DNA from: JADJLQ01 sp964396995
Lineage (GTDB): Bacteria > Bacteroidota > Bacteroidia > Chitinophagales > Saprospiraceae
Assembly (NCBI GenBank): GCA_964396995.1
Contig: CAYNIG010000050.1
Coordinates: forward strand, 1 to 21,766
Length of the DNA: 21,766 nt
Direction of reading: 5' to 3'
Position numbers and translations under genes: made by a program. Position 1 is the stretch's first letter, and each line of letters begins with the position of its first letter. The notes beneath the pieces were generated by a model that ran no database searches, was not told where the DNA came from, and was given only the letters and a program-made list of their open reading frames with translations. Of the stretch, positions 1 to 8,741 are shown one piece after another.

Positions 1-1
1 C

Positions 2-1225
2 AATAGTGCCAAACTCCGTTCACTTGATGCTATCAGCCAGCAGATAATAAACGAACATGCGGCTCCCGGTGGTCAGCTTCTTGTGGCCAAAGATGGCAAA
101 ATAATATATCACAAAGCTTTTGGTTTTTTTGATTACAATAAAAAGAACCCGGTAGGTTTGTCAGACATATATGATCTTGCCAGCATTACGAAGGTAGCGG
201 CGAGTACATTGGGAGTAATGAAATTGTATGAGGAGGGGAAAATTTCATTGAATGCACCCATGGCGGATTATTTGCCTGATTTGAAACAATCCAATAAATC
301 TGCTATCACTCTTACCGAAGCTATGAGTCACCAGTCAGGGTTGCAATCCTGGATCCCATTTTATAAAGAAACTTTAGTGCGGGTGCGTAGACGGCAATAC
401 AAACCTGATCCCAAATATTATTCGAGCAAAGCCACCAGCAAATTTAATCTCCCTGTGGCAAATGGTTTGTTTCTTAAAAATGGCTATGATCAGATGATTT
501 GGTCTACGATTCTTAATTCACAGATGCGGTCAAGTAAAAGATATTTATATAGCGACCTGGGGTTTTATTTAATCGCCGAGATGATACAAAAGCAATCCGG
601 GCTTAAAATTGATGCGTATTTAAATAAACACTTTTATAGCCCGCTTGGTTTATCAGCGACCATGTACAATCCTTATAAAAAACTTCCCATCACGGTGATT
701 GCACCTACAGAAGTAGATCATTATTGGCGCAATACAAAAGTGCAGGGTTACGTGCACGATATGGGAGCTGCCATGATGAATGGGGTGAGCGGGCATGCCG
801 GGCTGTTTAGTAATTCGTATGAATTGGGCACTTTAATGCAAATGTTACTTAATGGTGGAGAATATGGTGGAAAAAAATACCTGAATAAATCTACAATCGA
901 TCTTTTTACCACAAGACAACTTGGGTCTACACGGCGAGCAATGGGCTTTGATATGAAGGAGTTAGATCCAGTCAAACCACAGCCAGCTGGTTCACTGGCA
1001 TCTCCAAATACATTCGGCCATACCGGATTTACCGGTACTGCCACCTGGGTAGATCCCGACCATAATCTTGTATTTGTATTCCTGTGCAACCGAACTTATC
1101 CATCTATGTCAAATAATCGATTGCATAAGAGAGATTTCAGGTCAAGATTGTTGGATGCGGTATATCTGGCCATGGAGGATAAAGATTTCAACAAGCCGAC
1201 TTATGTAGAGCAGCCCGAGAATTAA
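2..1225 (+). CDS. Serine beta-lactamase-like hydrolase, C-terminal part of a probable GH3/beta-lactamase fusion (5' truncated)
   Basis: The reading frame is open from base 2, so the gene begins before the window; the GTG at 83 is an internal Val codon. The 407 visible residues form a complete serine beta-lactamase/DD-peptidase fold. The nucleophile motif S-I-T-K lies at about residues 61-64, a Y-S-D motif stands at the second conserved position, and H-T-G sits near the end. The opening stretch (P-G-G-Q-L-L-V-A-K-D-G-K), W-I-P-F-Y-K-E-T, G-Y-V-H-D and G-H-A-G-L-F-S-N match, from memory, the C-terminal half of roughly 1000-residue Bacteroidota proteins that fuse a glycoside hydrolase family 3 (NagZ-like) domain to a beta-lactamase domain. 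Those proteins are thought to act on cell-wall fragments outside the cytoplasm. The domain call is firm. The fusion is an inference because the N-terminal half is not visible. Confidence 0.85.
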   Translation, partial: NSAKLRSLDAISQQIINEHAAPGGQLLVAKDGKIIYHKAFGFFDYNKKNPVGLSDIYDLASITKVAASTLGVMKLYEEGKISLNAPMADYLPDLKQSNKSAITLTEAMSHQSGLQSWIPFYKETLVRVRRRQYKPDPKYYSSKATSKFNLPVANGLFLKNGYDQMIWSTILNSQMRSSKRYLYSDLGFYLIAEMIQKQSGLKIDAYLNKHFYSPLGLSATMYNPYKKLPITVIAPTEVDHYWRNTKVQGYVHDMGAAMMNGVSGHAGLFSNSYELGTLMQMLLNGGEYGGKKYLNKSTIDLFTTRQLGSTRRAMGFDMKELDPVKPQPAGSLASPNTFGHTGFTGTATWVDPDHNLVFVFLCNRTYPSMSNNRLHKRDFRSRLLDAVYLAMEDKDFNKPTYVEQPEN

Positions 1226-1350
1226 GAGATGTTCGGCCAGGCACCTTCCCTATTTCCGATTCTGGTATTCTTGGGTCTAATTGCGTAAATAAAAAAGCCC
1301 TTGCGCACAACTTCCTTTCTAAAAACCATCCATTGTACTAAGGGAACTCT

Positions 1351-1365
1351 AAAACCCCTTTGGGG
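1351..1365 (-). terminator. Weak candidate terminator downstream of the cytochrome gene
   Basis: Read on the minus strand, four C, three A and four G are followed by four T: a 4-bp GC stem with a 3-base loop and a short T run. It lies about 110 bases beyond the stop of the minus-strand cytochrome gene. The stem and T run are both short, so this is only a candidate. Confidence 0.25.
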
Positions 1366-1472
1366 CACATTAATTATAATGATACAAAGATAAGTAGTTA
1401 GTGTTACCGGAATATTAAGCTTTTAGAATTCAGAATATCTCTGCTGGCGGTAAATTGAAATCTTCACCCTGT

Positions 1473-2456
1473 TTATTCAGGCAACGGTTCACCAGGAGCA
1501 AACACCGTTTTAGGTACTTTTTTCTCCACAGGTGGTATTGAATTTAAATACCTGTACACAGCCCTGATTTCGACTTCATCTAATCTGGAGAAGGCATCCC
1601 AAGGCATAGGAGAAGTTTCATGGATCCTGCCTAGTTTGAAGCGGGCGACAAATGCATTTTCGTTCCATTCTGATAATCTGCCGGTTTCTTTGTGCGGGGT
1701 AAGATTGGGTGATATAAAGGAAAATCCTTTAGTCATGGCATCTGCAGGCATAAGAAATCCACCTGCAAATGGTTCGCCTATAAATGCTCCTGTTTTAAGA
1801 TCCCTATTGGTGTGACACCCTACACAATTGGCAACACTGTTTGCTATATAGGAACCATACTCTTTGGTGGTGTCTATTTTAATTGATTTAGGAGGAGTTC
1901 CTTTGGGTCCTTCAGGTTTGATCAAGCCGGTTGCAAGCACAGCTTTACCTAAAAAATTATAAGCTGAGGGCTCTATTTTATTTTTTACAGGTGGCTGTGA
2001 TCGGAGGAAGGATATCACCGCCGTAAGGTCATCATCCGACATATTTTGGAATGGCATGAACGGGACTATCACTCTCCCGTCAGCTCCAACAGAATGTCTC
2101 ATTACCCGGGCTATCTCCCCATCAGTAAGTTTTCCAATGCCTGTTTCAATATCCGGGGTCAGATTTCTTGGTCTGAATACTCCGGGATCTATTGGCATTT
2201 CAAATCCTCCACTTAATGGTATAATAGCTCCTTTTTTTAGTTCTTCAAGCCTGGATATATCCCCGTGGCAGTCTGCACAGTGTGCTGGGCCATATACCAG
2301 GTATTTGCCCCGGGCTATTACGGCTGAGTCGGTGCTGGCTTTTACATCAGGATAAGGAGCATCGTGTTTTTTAGACCAGGTGACCATTACAAAAATTACA
2401 AACCCAAGTATGAGAATGGCTATAATTCCCATTAGATAAAGAAGAAATCTTTTCAT
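1473..2456 (-). CDS. Membrane-anchored diheme cytochrome c
   Basis: A 327-residue protein with an uncleaved-looking N-terminal membrane segment (about residues 4-27) followed by two c-type cytochrome domains. Heme motifs are C-A-D-C-H at residues 60-64 and C-V-G-C-H at 211-215. Met134 (V-P-F-M-P-F) and Met284 (S-P-M-P-W) are likely distal axial ligands. The segments M-S-D-D-D-L-T-A-V-I-S-F-L-R and R-N-L-T-P-D are typical of small electron-transfer cytochromes in Bacteroidota and Proteobacteria. It probably carries electrons on the periplasmic face of the inner membrane. No oxidase or dehydrogenase partner is nearby, so its redox partner is unknown. The ATG at 2456 is the natural start, directly ahead of the basic-hydrophobic anchor. 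The ankyrin gene upstream on the same strand is about 200 bp away and separated by a hairpin, so the two are probably separate units. Confidence 0.9.
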   Translation of the reverse strand: MKRFLLYLMGIIAILILGFVIFVMVTWSKKHDAPYPDVKASTDSAVIARGKYLVYGPAHCADCHGDISRLEELKKGAIIPLSGGFEMPIDPGVFRPRNLTPDIETGIGKLTDGEIARVMRHSVGADGRVIVPFMPFQNMSDDDLTAVISFLRSQPPVKNKIEPSAYNFLGKAVLATGLIKPEGPKGTPPKSIKIDTTKEYGSYIANSVANCVGCHTNRDLKTGAFIGEPFAGGFLMPADAMTKGFSFISPNLTPHKETGRLSEWNENAFVARFKLGRIHETSPMPWDAFSRLDEVEIRAVYRYLNSIPPVEKKVPKTVFAPGEPLPE

Positions 2457-2587
2457 GATGAAAATGTTGGTTTTTTGATTGATTTTTCTATAATCCGAAT
2501 TGAATACTTTTACTCAATAGGATTTGCATATTGGTAGTTTAAATAATAGACCGGTTTTAAAAATACAAAAAAGGAATAAATTAATAG

Positions 2588-2639
2588 AAAAAATAGTTTT
2601 GGAAATTGGATAATTTACTTTATAAGATTATTTCCAAAA
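2588..2639 (-). terminator. Candidate rho-independent terminator after the ankyrin gene
   Basis: A perfect 10-bp inverted repeat (TTTTGGAAAT at 2597-2606, ATTTCCAAAA at 2630-2639) with a 23-base loop. On the minus strand it is followed by CTA and six T (A-run at 2588-2593). It starts 13 bases past the stop of the minus-strand ankyrin gene. The stem is AT-rich and the loop large, so it is less convincing than a GC-rich terminator. Confidence 0.45.
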
Positions 2640-2652
2640 GCCAAACTAACCT

Positions 2653-3174
2653 TTAATTATTTCTCTTAAAGACTTTACGATGCATATCTTTTAAGCCTTT
2701 TGATTCGATATATTCGTACAATTCCTGAGCAGCAGTACCCCCCTTTTTTGCATGATGCAGCAGGGTAAATCCATGCGGACCTATACTTTCAATTAGTTTG
2801 GGATATTCCTCCAGTAAAGCTTTTACTATAGTTGTTTTTCCAAGCATAGTCAGGACAAAAATATCATATCTGGCTCCATGCTCTATCAAGTGATTGGCTA
2901 TGTCTTTATTCCCAACATGTCCTGCAGCCCCTGCAGCGGTTTCAAAATCACCATCCCCCCAGTCCCAGGAAGAATTTAAAATATGTGGATGATTGGTTAG
3001 CATCTCCTTTACTTTATCCAGGTTACTGTGTGCGACAGTAACAAATTCCTTTACTAATTTAGTGTCCATAGGCAATACCGGATCGGGTTGTAAAATATAG
3101 GAAGGAGTTAGAACAAATCCTGAACAAAGTCCAATAGATTTTTTAACAAATAGTCTGCGATTAGTGTCTGACAT
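2653..3174 (-). CDS. Exported ankyrin-repeat protein
   Basis: A 173-residue protein. The N-terminus has R-R-L-F-V-K-K followed by a hydrophobic stretch (about residues 5-30), which resembles a twin-arginine (Tat) signal as used in Bacteroidota. The rest is ankyrin-like helix-turn-helix repeats, seen as D-K-V-K-E-M-L, A-A-G-A-A-G-H-V-G-N-K-D-I-A-N-H-L-I-E-H-G-A and G-F-T-L-L-H-H-A-K-K-G-G. Short secreted ankyrin proteins of this type are usually protein-binding modules, and no catalytic residues are apparent. It lies between a cytochrome gene and an ABC permease on the same strand, with no tight spacing to either. The function is unknown; the ankyrin call rests on pattern recognition. Confidence 0.75.
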   Translation of the reverse strand: MSDTNRRLFVKKSIGLCSGFVLTPSYILQPDPVLPMDTKLVKEFVTVAHSNLDKVKEMLTNHPHILNSSWDWGDGDFETAAGAAGHVGNKDIANHLIEHGARYDIFVLTMLGKTTIVKALLEEYPKLIESIGPHGFTLLHHAKKGGTAAQELYEYIESKGLKDMHRKVFKRNN

Positions 3175-3260
3175 GGTAATGGAATTTTGAAATTAAAGAT
3201 AAGGTCATTTTTATTGATATAAATTTTACTGTACCAGACCTGGTAAGATAACTTAAAGGG

Positions 3261-5681
3261 TCATTCTGTACGCAGTGATTTTAAAGGATTTGCAATAGCA
3301 GCCTTTATGGCCTGAGAGCTCACAGTAAAAACCGAAATAAGTAGTGCTGTACCACCTGCAAGAGCAAACATCCACCAGGAAAGTAAAATGCGATAATTAA
3401 AAGATTCCAGCCATTTATTCATGGCCCACCATGCAATCGGGGTTGCCAATATGGTTGCAATTAATACCAATCTGATAAAGTCAATAGATATGATGGTAGT
3501 CAGATTAAACACCTTTGCACCTAATATTTTTCTAATGCCTATTTCTTTCCTTCTATTTTCAGCACTAAACGCTGCTAATCCAAATAATCCAAGGCTTGAA
3601 ATCAATATAGCCATTGTGGTAAATGCATTTATAATGTAGGATAGTGAAATTTCTGATTCGTACATTTTTTGGACTTCCATATCTAAAAAAGTATATTCGA
3701 ATGGAAGCGATGGAAATATTTTATCCCAAATGTCTTCTATTTGACCCAGCAGTGATTTATAGTCAGTCGATGAGGTATTCACTGTTAAATTGGCCAGATA
3801 GGGGTCCTGATCATTGAACATTAACAATAAAGGCTTTATTTCCTGATGTAAAGAATTAAAATTAAAATCTTTCATGACACCTGCAATTTCATATTTAATT
3901 TCAGTCCCCCCCTGCTCAGTATAAAGTGAAGTTCCTTCTGCTTTATTTAAGTCTATTCCTAATCTATTAGCCATAGTTTCATTGATTAGGACTTTTCCGG
4001 TATCGTTCATTCTGAAATCCCTGCCGCTGATGAGCGTTATTCCATTAGCCTGGGTAAAATACTGATCGGTAAGCATAAATCTGGATACCTGCCCACCTGA
4101 CATTGAATTACCGGCAAGGTAAAAAGTCCAATCATTCAAAATGGGTTGGCTAAGATAATAAGCTGATCTGCTCACTGCTTTTATCCCTGCCAGTTGACGC
4201 AAGGAGGTTGCAAATTCCGCGCCTTTATTCATGGTCTCATTGGTATGAAATGTAAAAACCAATTTTTGATTTTGGTCAAAGCCTAAGTCTTTATTCTTGA
4301 TATACTTGAGTTGACTATAAATCACTATTATCCCGGCCATAAGCACGATGGCCATCATAAACTGAAACACTACCAGTGTACGGCGAATTCCAATTGCCGA
4401 GATCCCGTTTGAAAAATTCCCTTTTAACACTTTAATTGATTCGAAAGCAGATAAATAAAATGCAGGATAACTTCCGGCTACTAATCCCGTAAAAAGAATC
4501 AATGAGGTTAATATGATCCACAGTCGGGCATCTTCAAAAAATGAGTAAGAAATATCCGCCACGGTCATCGAATTGATTAAGGGTAGTAAAAAATAAAGGA
4601 GTGGGACCGCAATGACTACTCCTATAAATGCCATTACTATTGATTCTGATAAAAACTGTCTCACCAATTGATTTTTTCCTGCACCAATGGCTTTCCTGAT
4701 TCCGACTTCCTTAGCCCGGTCTATGGACCTGGCTGTAGACAGATTCATAAAATTGATACAGGCTATGATCTGTATGAGTATGGCTATCAGAAACAATATT
4801 TTTAGAAAAGCAGGGTTTGCTATTTTATCCATTTCATTTTCAAAACCCATGGTGGTATGAATGGAGGTGACCGGTTGCAAATGCAATTGCTTTTCCATAC
4901 CTAATTGCTTTAGTTGCTCCTGACCGTATTTTTTTAGAAATGCTGGCAATTTGGCCTCCAAAGCCGAAACATTTGTTTCAGGATTAAGTTTTACATAGGA
5001 GTAGGTAAAATTATTTCCTGCCCATGAGTCATTCTTTTGAGTATAACTTCCCATACCACCTCCATTCATGGTGATGTAAATATTGGCCTGAATATGTGAT
5101 TTGCCTAAGCTTCCATTTACTACTCCCTGAACAGTATAGGTACCCTTACCATAAGAGTACTCCATTTCAATTTGCCTTCCGATAGGTTCCTCTTTTCCAA
5201 ATATTTTCTTAGCCAGCTCTTCCGTAATCACTATGGAATAGGGGTTTACTAAAGCCCTGGAATAGTCTCCATACAAAAAATGATAATCAAATAATTCAAA
5301 AAAGGTAGAATCGACAAATACCACTGATTTTTCGCTCCACGATTTTTCATCATAATGAAGGATGTATTGGGATACTCCAAGGGAAGGTATTACTCTGGCA
5401 AATTGCCTGACTTCTTGGAAATCTCTTTTCATGGCAGGGGCCGTAGGTGGAGATACTGTTGCATTCACGTGTTTATCACCGGGAAGTTGTAAGGCGGAAG
5501 TAATCCTGTACATGTCCTTTGCATCACGATGGTGTTTATCATAACCAAACTGATCTGAAACGTAAAGCATGATATACAGGCAGCTTAAAGTCCCGAGTGA
5601 CAATCCGATAATATTTATACTGCTGTGGGTCTTATTTTTTACAAGATTTCGAAAAGCGATCTTCAGGTGATGGTATAACAT
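3261..5681 (-). CDS. ABC-type permease, MacB/FtsX family
   Basis: An 806-residue protein with the duplicated layout usual for large Bacteroidota FtsX/MacB permeases. TM1 is at about residues 20-42 (after L-K-I-A-F-R-N-L). Then come a periplasmic MacB core domain, an FtsX domain (about 292-417, containing R-A-K-E-V-G-I-R-K-A-I-G-A), a second periplasmic core, and a C-terminal FtsX domain (about 687-806, containing R-R-K-E-I-G-I-R-K-I-L-G-A and ending P-L-K-S-L-R-T-E). The frame stays open to an ATG at 5780. I chose the ATG at 5681 because M-L-Y-H-H-L-K-I-A-F-R-N-L is the standard N-terminus and the extra 33 residues look like untranslated leader. Such permeases normally export or extract lipoproteins, peptides or drugs with a separate ATPase. 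No ATPase or membrane-fusion gene is adjacent, so the partner is encoded elsewhere. Confidence 0.9.
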   Translation of the reverse strand: MLYHHLKIAFRNLVKNKTHSSINIIGLSLGTLSCLYIMLYVSDQFGYDKHHRDAKDMYRITSALQLPGDKHVNATVSPPTAPAMKRDFQEVRQFARVIPSLGVSQYILHYDEKSWSEKSVVFVDSTFFELFDYHFLYGDYSRALVNPYSIVITEELAKKIFGKEEPIGRQIEMEYSYGKGTYTVQGVVNGSLGKSHIQANIYITMNGGGMGSYTQKNDSWAGNNFTYSYVKLNPETNVSALEAKLPAFLKKYGQEQLKQLGMEKQLHLQPVTSIHTTMGFENEMDKIANPAFLKILFLIAILIQIIACINFMNLSTARSIDRAKEVGIRKAIGAGKNQLVRQFLSESIVMAFIGVVIAVPLLYFLLPLINSMTVADISYSFFEDARLWIILTSLILFTGLVAGSYPAFYLSAFESIKVLKGNFSNGISAIGIRRTLVVFQFMMAIVLMAGIIVIYSQLKYIKNKDLGFDQNQKLVFTFHTNETMNKGAEFATSLRQLAGIKAVSRSAYYLSQPILNDWTFYLAGNSMSGGQVSRFMLTDQYFTQANGITLISGRDFRMNDTGKVLINETMANRLGIDLNKAEGTSLYTEQGGTEIKYEIAGVMKDFNFNSLHQEIKPLLLMFNDQDPYLANLTVNTSSTDYKSLLGQIEDIWDKIFPSLPFEYTFLDMEVQKMYESEISLSYIINAFTTMAILISSLGLFGLAAFSAENRRKEIGIRKILGAKVFNLTTIISIDFIRLVLIATILATPIAWWAMNKWLESFNYRILLSWWMFALAGGTALLISVFTVSSQAIKAAIANPLKSLRTE

Positions 5682-5952
5682 AAAGTTGAATTTTAAAATT
5701 GACAGGATTTTTTGTTTTATAATTTGAATAACAAGTAACCTGGACCAATCCAAATCAATAAATACGAAGCCCGGGCTCAATTCTAAATGTATCTACACAA
5801 GCTATGCCAATACAATTAAAGCCTTGATTTGCAATATTTTATTATATTAACTATTATTATAAAGTGTACGAAATCGGACATTCACATACAAATTCATACA
5901 AAAGCCTGCGCTTTTATATTATCTTTAAAATTTAAGAATAACCAGGTAAAAG

Positions 5953-7416
5953 ATGAAAGGCTTCCTGATTACCATCATGATACTTCAATTTTGTATGTTA
6001 AATCTGATGAGATCCCAATCAGATTCAGCGATTGTATACGGCGAAGTAAATAAGGACTACAATCGTCCTGCACGAATGATAAAACTGCCAGGTGGTAATC
6101 TGATTTGGGCAGGCGAATGGAATAACGATGCAGTGGTAATGAAAATTTCTCCGTCAGGTAAAGAAATTAAAAAACTGATTTTTTCTTATGCTCCTGGTTC
6201 TGTATTGAAGTCAAGAGATCTCTTGTTGGATGCAGATAATACTTTGGTAATAGCCGGGGAATGTATTAAATGTATCCCGGAAGATAGTCTGCCAAGAGTC
6301 ATTTTATTCAGGATAGATACTTCATTGAACATGGTACAAAACAAAACACTGCTCCATGGAAAGACAAAATCGAATCCGTTTATTTACAATCCTTCTATCG
6401 CTCGCAATAAAAACACGTTGATGCTGGTTGCAAGCCAGGGAGCAGAAGGATTGAATTATGAAGACCTCTATTTAGCTTCGATCAATAAGCAACTCGATAC
6501 AGTATGGACTAAATCTATTAATTCGTGTGAAAACTGTGGATTTGAATACCCTGTTAAAATGACGGCTACCAACAACGGTTTTGCTGCGTTTGCTTATCAT
6601 GCATTCACTGATACAGCGACCTTATTTCATTTTGATGACAAAGGAGAAGTTTTGTGGAAGCAACGATCCTATACTTTTAATGGGGTAATCGGAGGGGCAA
6701 TTTCTTATTATAATGGTAAAATTTATATTGGAGTAGGAGTACGGGGATTGCCTTCTGATCCTTTTTTTTATGTAGCCACTATTCTGACCTTTGATGAAAG
6801 GACCGGAACTGCTTTAGGTGCTACATCATTATCGGATGCATTTACTGACAGAACGATCAGCAGTCTTGAATTTGCAAAGAATGGATATTTGATTGTAGGG
6901 TATAGAAGAGTCATTCAGGATTTTAGTGGATCACTATTGGCATCTCAGGTGCTGCGTTTGGATTTGGTTTCTGTTACCCCTAAATTTATTGATCTTACTC
7001 CAATTCCCAATCCTAACGATATTACCAATATGGGAGTGGTGTATGCTTTGCCGCTGAATGACGATGGATCCAAAATAGGAGCAATTGGTATACGTGGTTT
7101 CTTTAATCGTACATTTTATTATACCAATCCTGAAAAGACCGTATCCTATGCAGACTTTGCACCGGATCAAAATTTCACCGTTTTTCCTAACCCGGTCCGT
7201 GAACATCAAGCTTTCAATATAAACGTGAATGAAAAATGGAAGCCAGGGCAACCTCTTACGGTGGAAATATATTCATTGAATGGTCAGCTGATGCGGAGAC
7301 TAAAAAGACCCGTGTCAACATCGCATTATTCTATTTCAGGTCTGGAGAGGGGATGGTATACAGTGGTTTTGAAAAATGGGGAGAGCCTGGCATCAAAAAA
7401 AATTTTAGTCCATTGA
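5953..7416 (+). CDS. T9SS-secreted protein with C-terminal sorting domain
   Basis: A 487-residue protein with a Sec signal peptide (hydrophobic residues 4-18, cleavage probably near residue 21-22). The body is rich in short beta-strand blocks such as G-G-N-L-I-W-A-G-E and N-G-Y-L-I-V-G-Y, consistent with a propeller-like fold. From residue 408 to the end there is a type A T9SS sorting domain: F-T-V-F-P-N-P-V, then V-E-I-Y-S-L-N-G-Q, then G-W-Y-T-V-V-L and a final basic K-K-I-L-V-H. It should therefore cross the outer membrane through the PorV/SprA translocon and end up surface-attached or released. Two C-x-x-C pairs (104/107 and 192/195) may form disulfides. The biological role is unknown. 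It is divergent from the permease gene across about 270 bp and has no close partner. Confidence 0.88.
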   Translation: MKGFLITIMILQFCMLNLMRSQSDSAIVYGEVNKDYNRPARMIKLPGGNLIWAGEWNNDAVVMKISPSGKEIKKLIFSYAPGSVLKSRDLLLDADNTLVIAGECIKCIPEDSLPRVILFRIDTSLNMVQNKTLLHGKTKSNPFIYNPSIARNKNTLMLVASQGAEGLNYEDLYLASINKQLDTVWTKSINSCENCGFEYPVKMTATNNGFAAFAYHAFTDTATLFHFDDKGEVLWKQRSYTFNGVIGGAISYYNGKIYIGVGVRGLPSDPFFYVATILTFDERTGTALGATSLSDAFTDRTISSLEFAKNGYLIVGYRRVIQDFSGSLLASQVLRLDLVSVTPKFIDLTPIPNPNDITNMGVVYALPLNDDGSKIGAIGIRGFFNRTFYYTNPEKTVSYADFAPDQNFTVFPNPVREHQAFNINVNEKWKPGQPLTVEIYSLNGQLMRRLKRPVSTSHYSISGLERGWYTVVLKNGESLASKKILVH

Positions 7417-7575
7417 GTTTAAAGGACAAACGATGAAAGGCTGCCAATGATGCAAGGACTAAAAGGTATACGCACGGTCATTTATATGGGGGAATTAAAT
7501 TTAACATATTAATGATACGATTAGAATAAGTATAAACCTATTTTACTATTTTTTGTTTAAATTTTTTAATACTTA

Positions 7576-8589
7576 ATGCTAAGCAATTTTAATAAATCCA
7601 TTTTAGAGCGTATAAACAAAAAAGCTCGTACCGATGAAAACACAGGCCTCGGCACCAACAGCAATTATTACGGCGGCAGGTACTTCAATAAGTCTGGAAT
7701 ACCTAATGCTTATAAGACAGGTTTACCTTTTTGGGAGAAGTACAGTGTATTTCATACCATGCTTCATATGCCGATATGGAAATTCTTATTGGTAATTTTA
7801 ATTACGTTTATTAGTGTAAATATATTATTTGCCATATTGTATCTCAGTATTGGTTTGGATAACCTGGCAGGCTTGCAAGTAAACAATACGAGAGACAAAG
7901 TAAGCGAAGCTTTCTTTTTTAGCAGCCAGACCTTTACTACTGTAGGTTACGGGCGGCTGGCTCCAACTGGATTTTGGATGAGTTTAGTGGCTTCACTGGA
8001 ATCGTTATTGGGATTACTTGCCCTGGCCTTAGCTACTGGACTGTTTTATGGACGATTTTCTAAGCCAGAAGCATTTATTAAATTCAGTAAAAATGCCATC
8101 ATAGCTCCGTATAAAGATGGTATTGCTATAATGATGCGAATGGCCCCATATAAGAATACCAATCTCACTGATGCCGAAGCAAAACTTACGCTGGGCATGA
8201 TGGTTGATGAAAATAATGTAAAGACCAATAAATTTTATACACTTCCCCTGGAACTTTCCAAAGTAAATACGCTTACACTAAGCTGGACGCTGGTGCACGC
8301 GATAGATGAAAATAGTCCTTTCTATGGACTATCCATGTTTGATTTGCAACAGGCCAACGCGGAAGTGATTGTCTTTTTAAAAGCTTTCGATGAAAGCTAT
8401 AGTAATAATGTGGTGACCCGTACTTCCTATACCTTCCAGGAAATAAAAGTCGGGGCAAAATTTATACCCATGTATCATCGTACGGAGGATGGCGGAAGTA
8501 CGGTCATAGAAATGCAATTGCTTGATGCCACAGTTCCGGTTGATCTTAGTAAAACGAAAGTTATGAATCTGGAAGAAAAGGTCGCATGA
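7576..8589 (+). CDS. Inward-rectifier potassium channel (KirBac type)
   Basis: A 337-residue protein. After a hydrophilic N-terminus it shows a slide helix (F-H-T-M-L-H-M-P-I-W-K-F, about 59-70), TM1 (about 70-95), a pore helix (F-F-F-S-S-Q-T-F) and the K+ selectivity filter T-V-G-Y-G at 122-126. TM2 (about 134-158) follows, then a C-terminal immunoglobulin-like cytoplasmic domain beginning F-S-K-P-E-A and containing M-M-R-M-A, L-T-L-S-W-T-L-V-H and R-T-S-Y-T-F-Q-E-I. This is the complete architecture of the prokaryotic Kir family, which forms K+-selective tetramers in the inner membrane. Length is normal. It stands alone between a T9SS protein upstream and convergent argC downstream. Only the start is slightly uncertain; the ATG at 7576 gives a plausible N-terminus. 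Confidence 0.93.
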   Translation: MLSNFNKSILERINKKARTDENTGLGTNSNYYGGRYFNKSGIPNAYKTGLPFWEKYSVFHTMLHMPIWKFLLVILITFISVNILFAILYLSIGLDNLAGLQVNNTRDKVSEAFFFSSQTFTTVGYGRLAPTGFWMSLVASLESLLGLLALALATGLFYGRFSKPEAFIKFSKNAIIAPYKDGIAIMMRMAPYKNTNLTDAEAKLTLGMMVDENNVKTNKFYTLPLELSKVNTLTLSWTLVHAIDENSPFYGLSMFDLQQANAEVIVFLKAFDESYSNNVVTRTSYTFQEIKVGAKFIPMYHRTEDGGSTVIEMQLLDATVPVDLSKTKVMNLEEKVA

Positions 8590-8741
8590 AGAATTGGTTA
8601 TTTTTTATTCATTCCTTTTAATGCCAGGTGAGACTTGATTTTAAAAGCGCGGAAAAATGGGTATGTATTAGTGATGTATAATCAATCTTAATCTGAATGG
8701 GTTTTTTATTGGAAAATTCATTCAATTCTAAAATTTCTTTA

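Noticed and set aside
748..1089. 113-codon minus-strand frame inside the beta-lactamase-like gene
   Set aside because: Antisense to conserved catalytic-domain codons and without any recognisable feature of its own.
3421..3639. 72-codon plus-strand frame inside the permease gene
   Set aside because: Antisense shadow of a well-supported membrane protein gene.
5768..5777. AGCCCGGGCT, a GC-rich 10-bp palindrome in the permease-T9SS gap
   Set aside because: Unusually GC-rich for its surroundings but a single copy with no promoter or gene boundary next to it; not enough to call a site.
8694..8724. TGAATG...CATTCA between the Kir channel and argC
   Set aside because: A 6-bp stem with a 19-base loop and no proper T tract; too weak for a bidirectional terminator.
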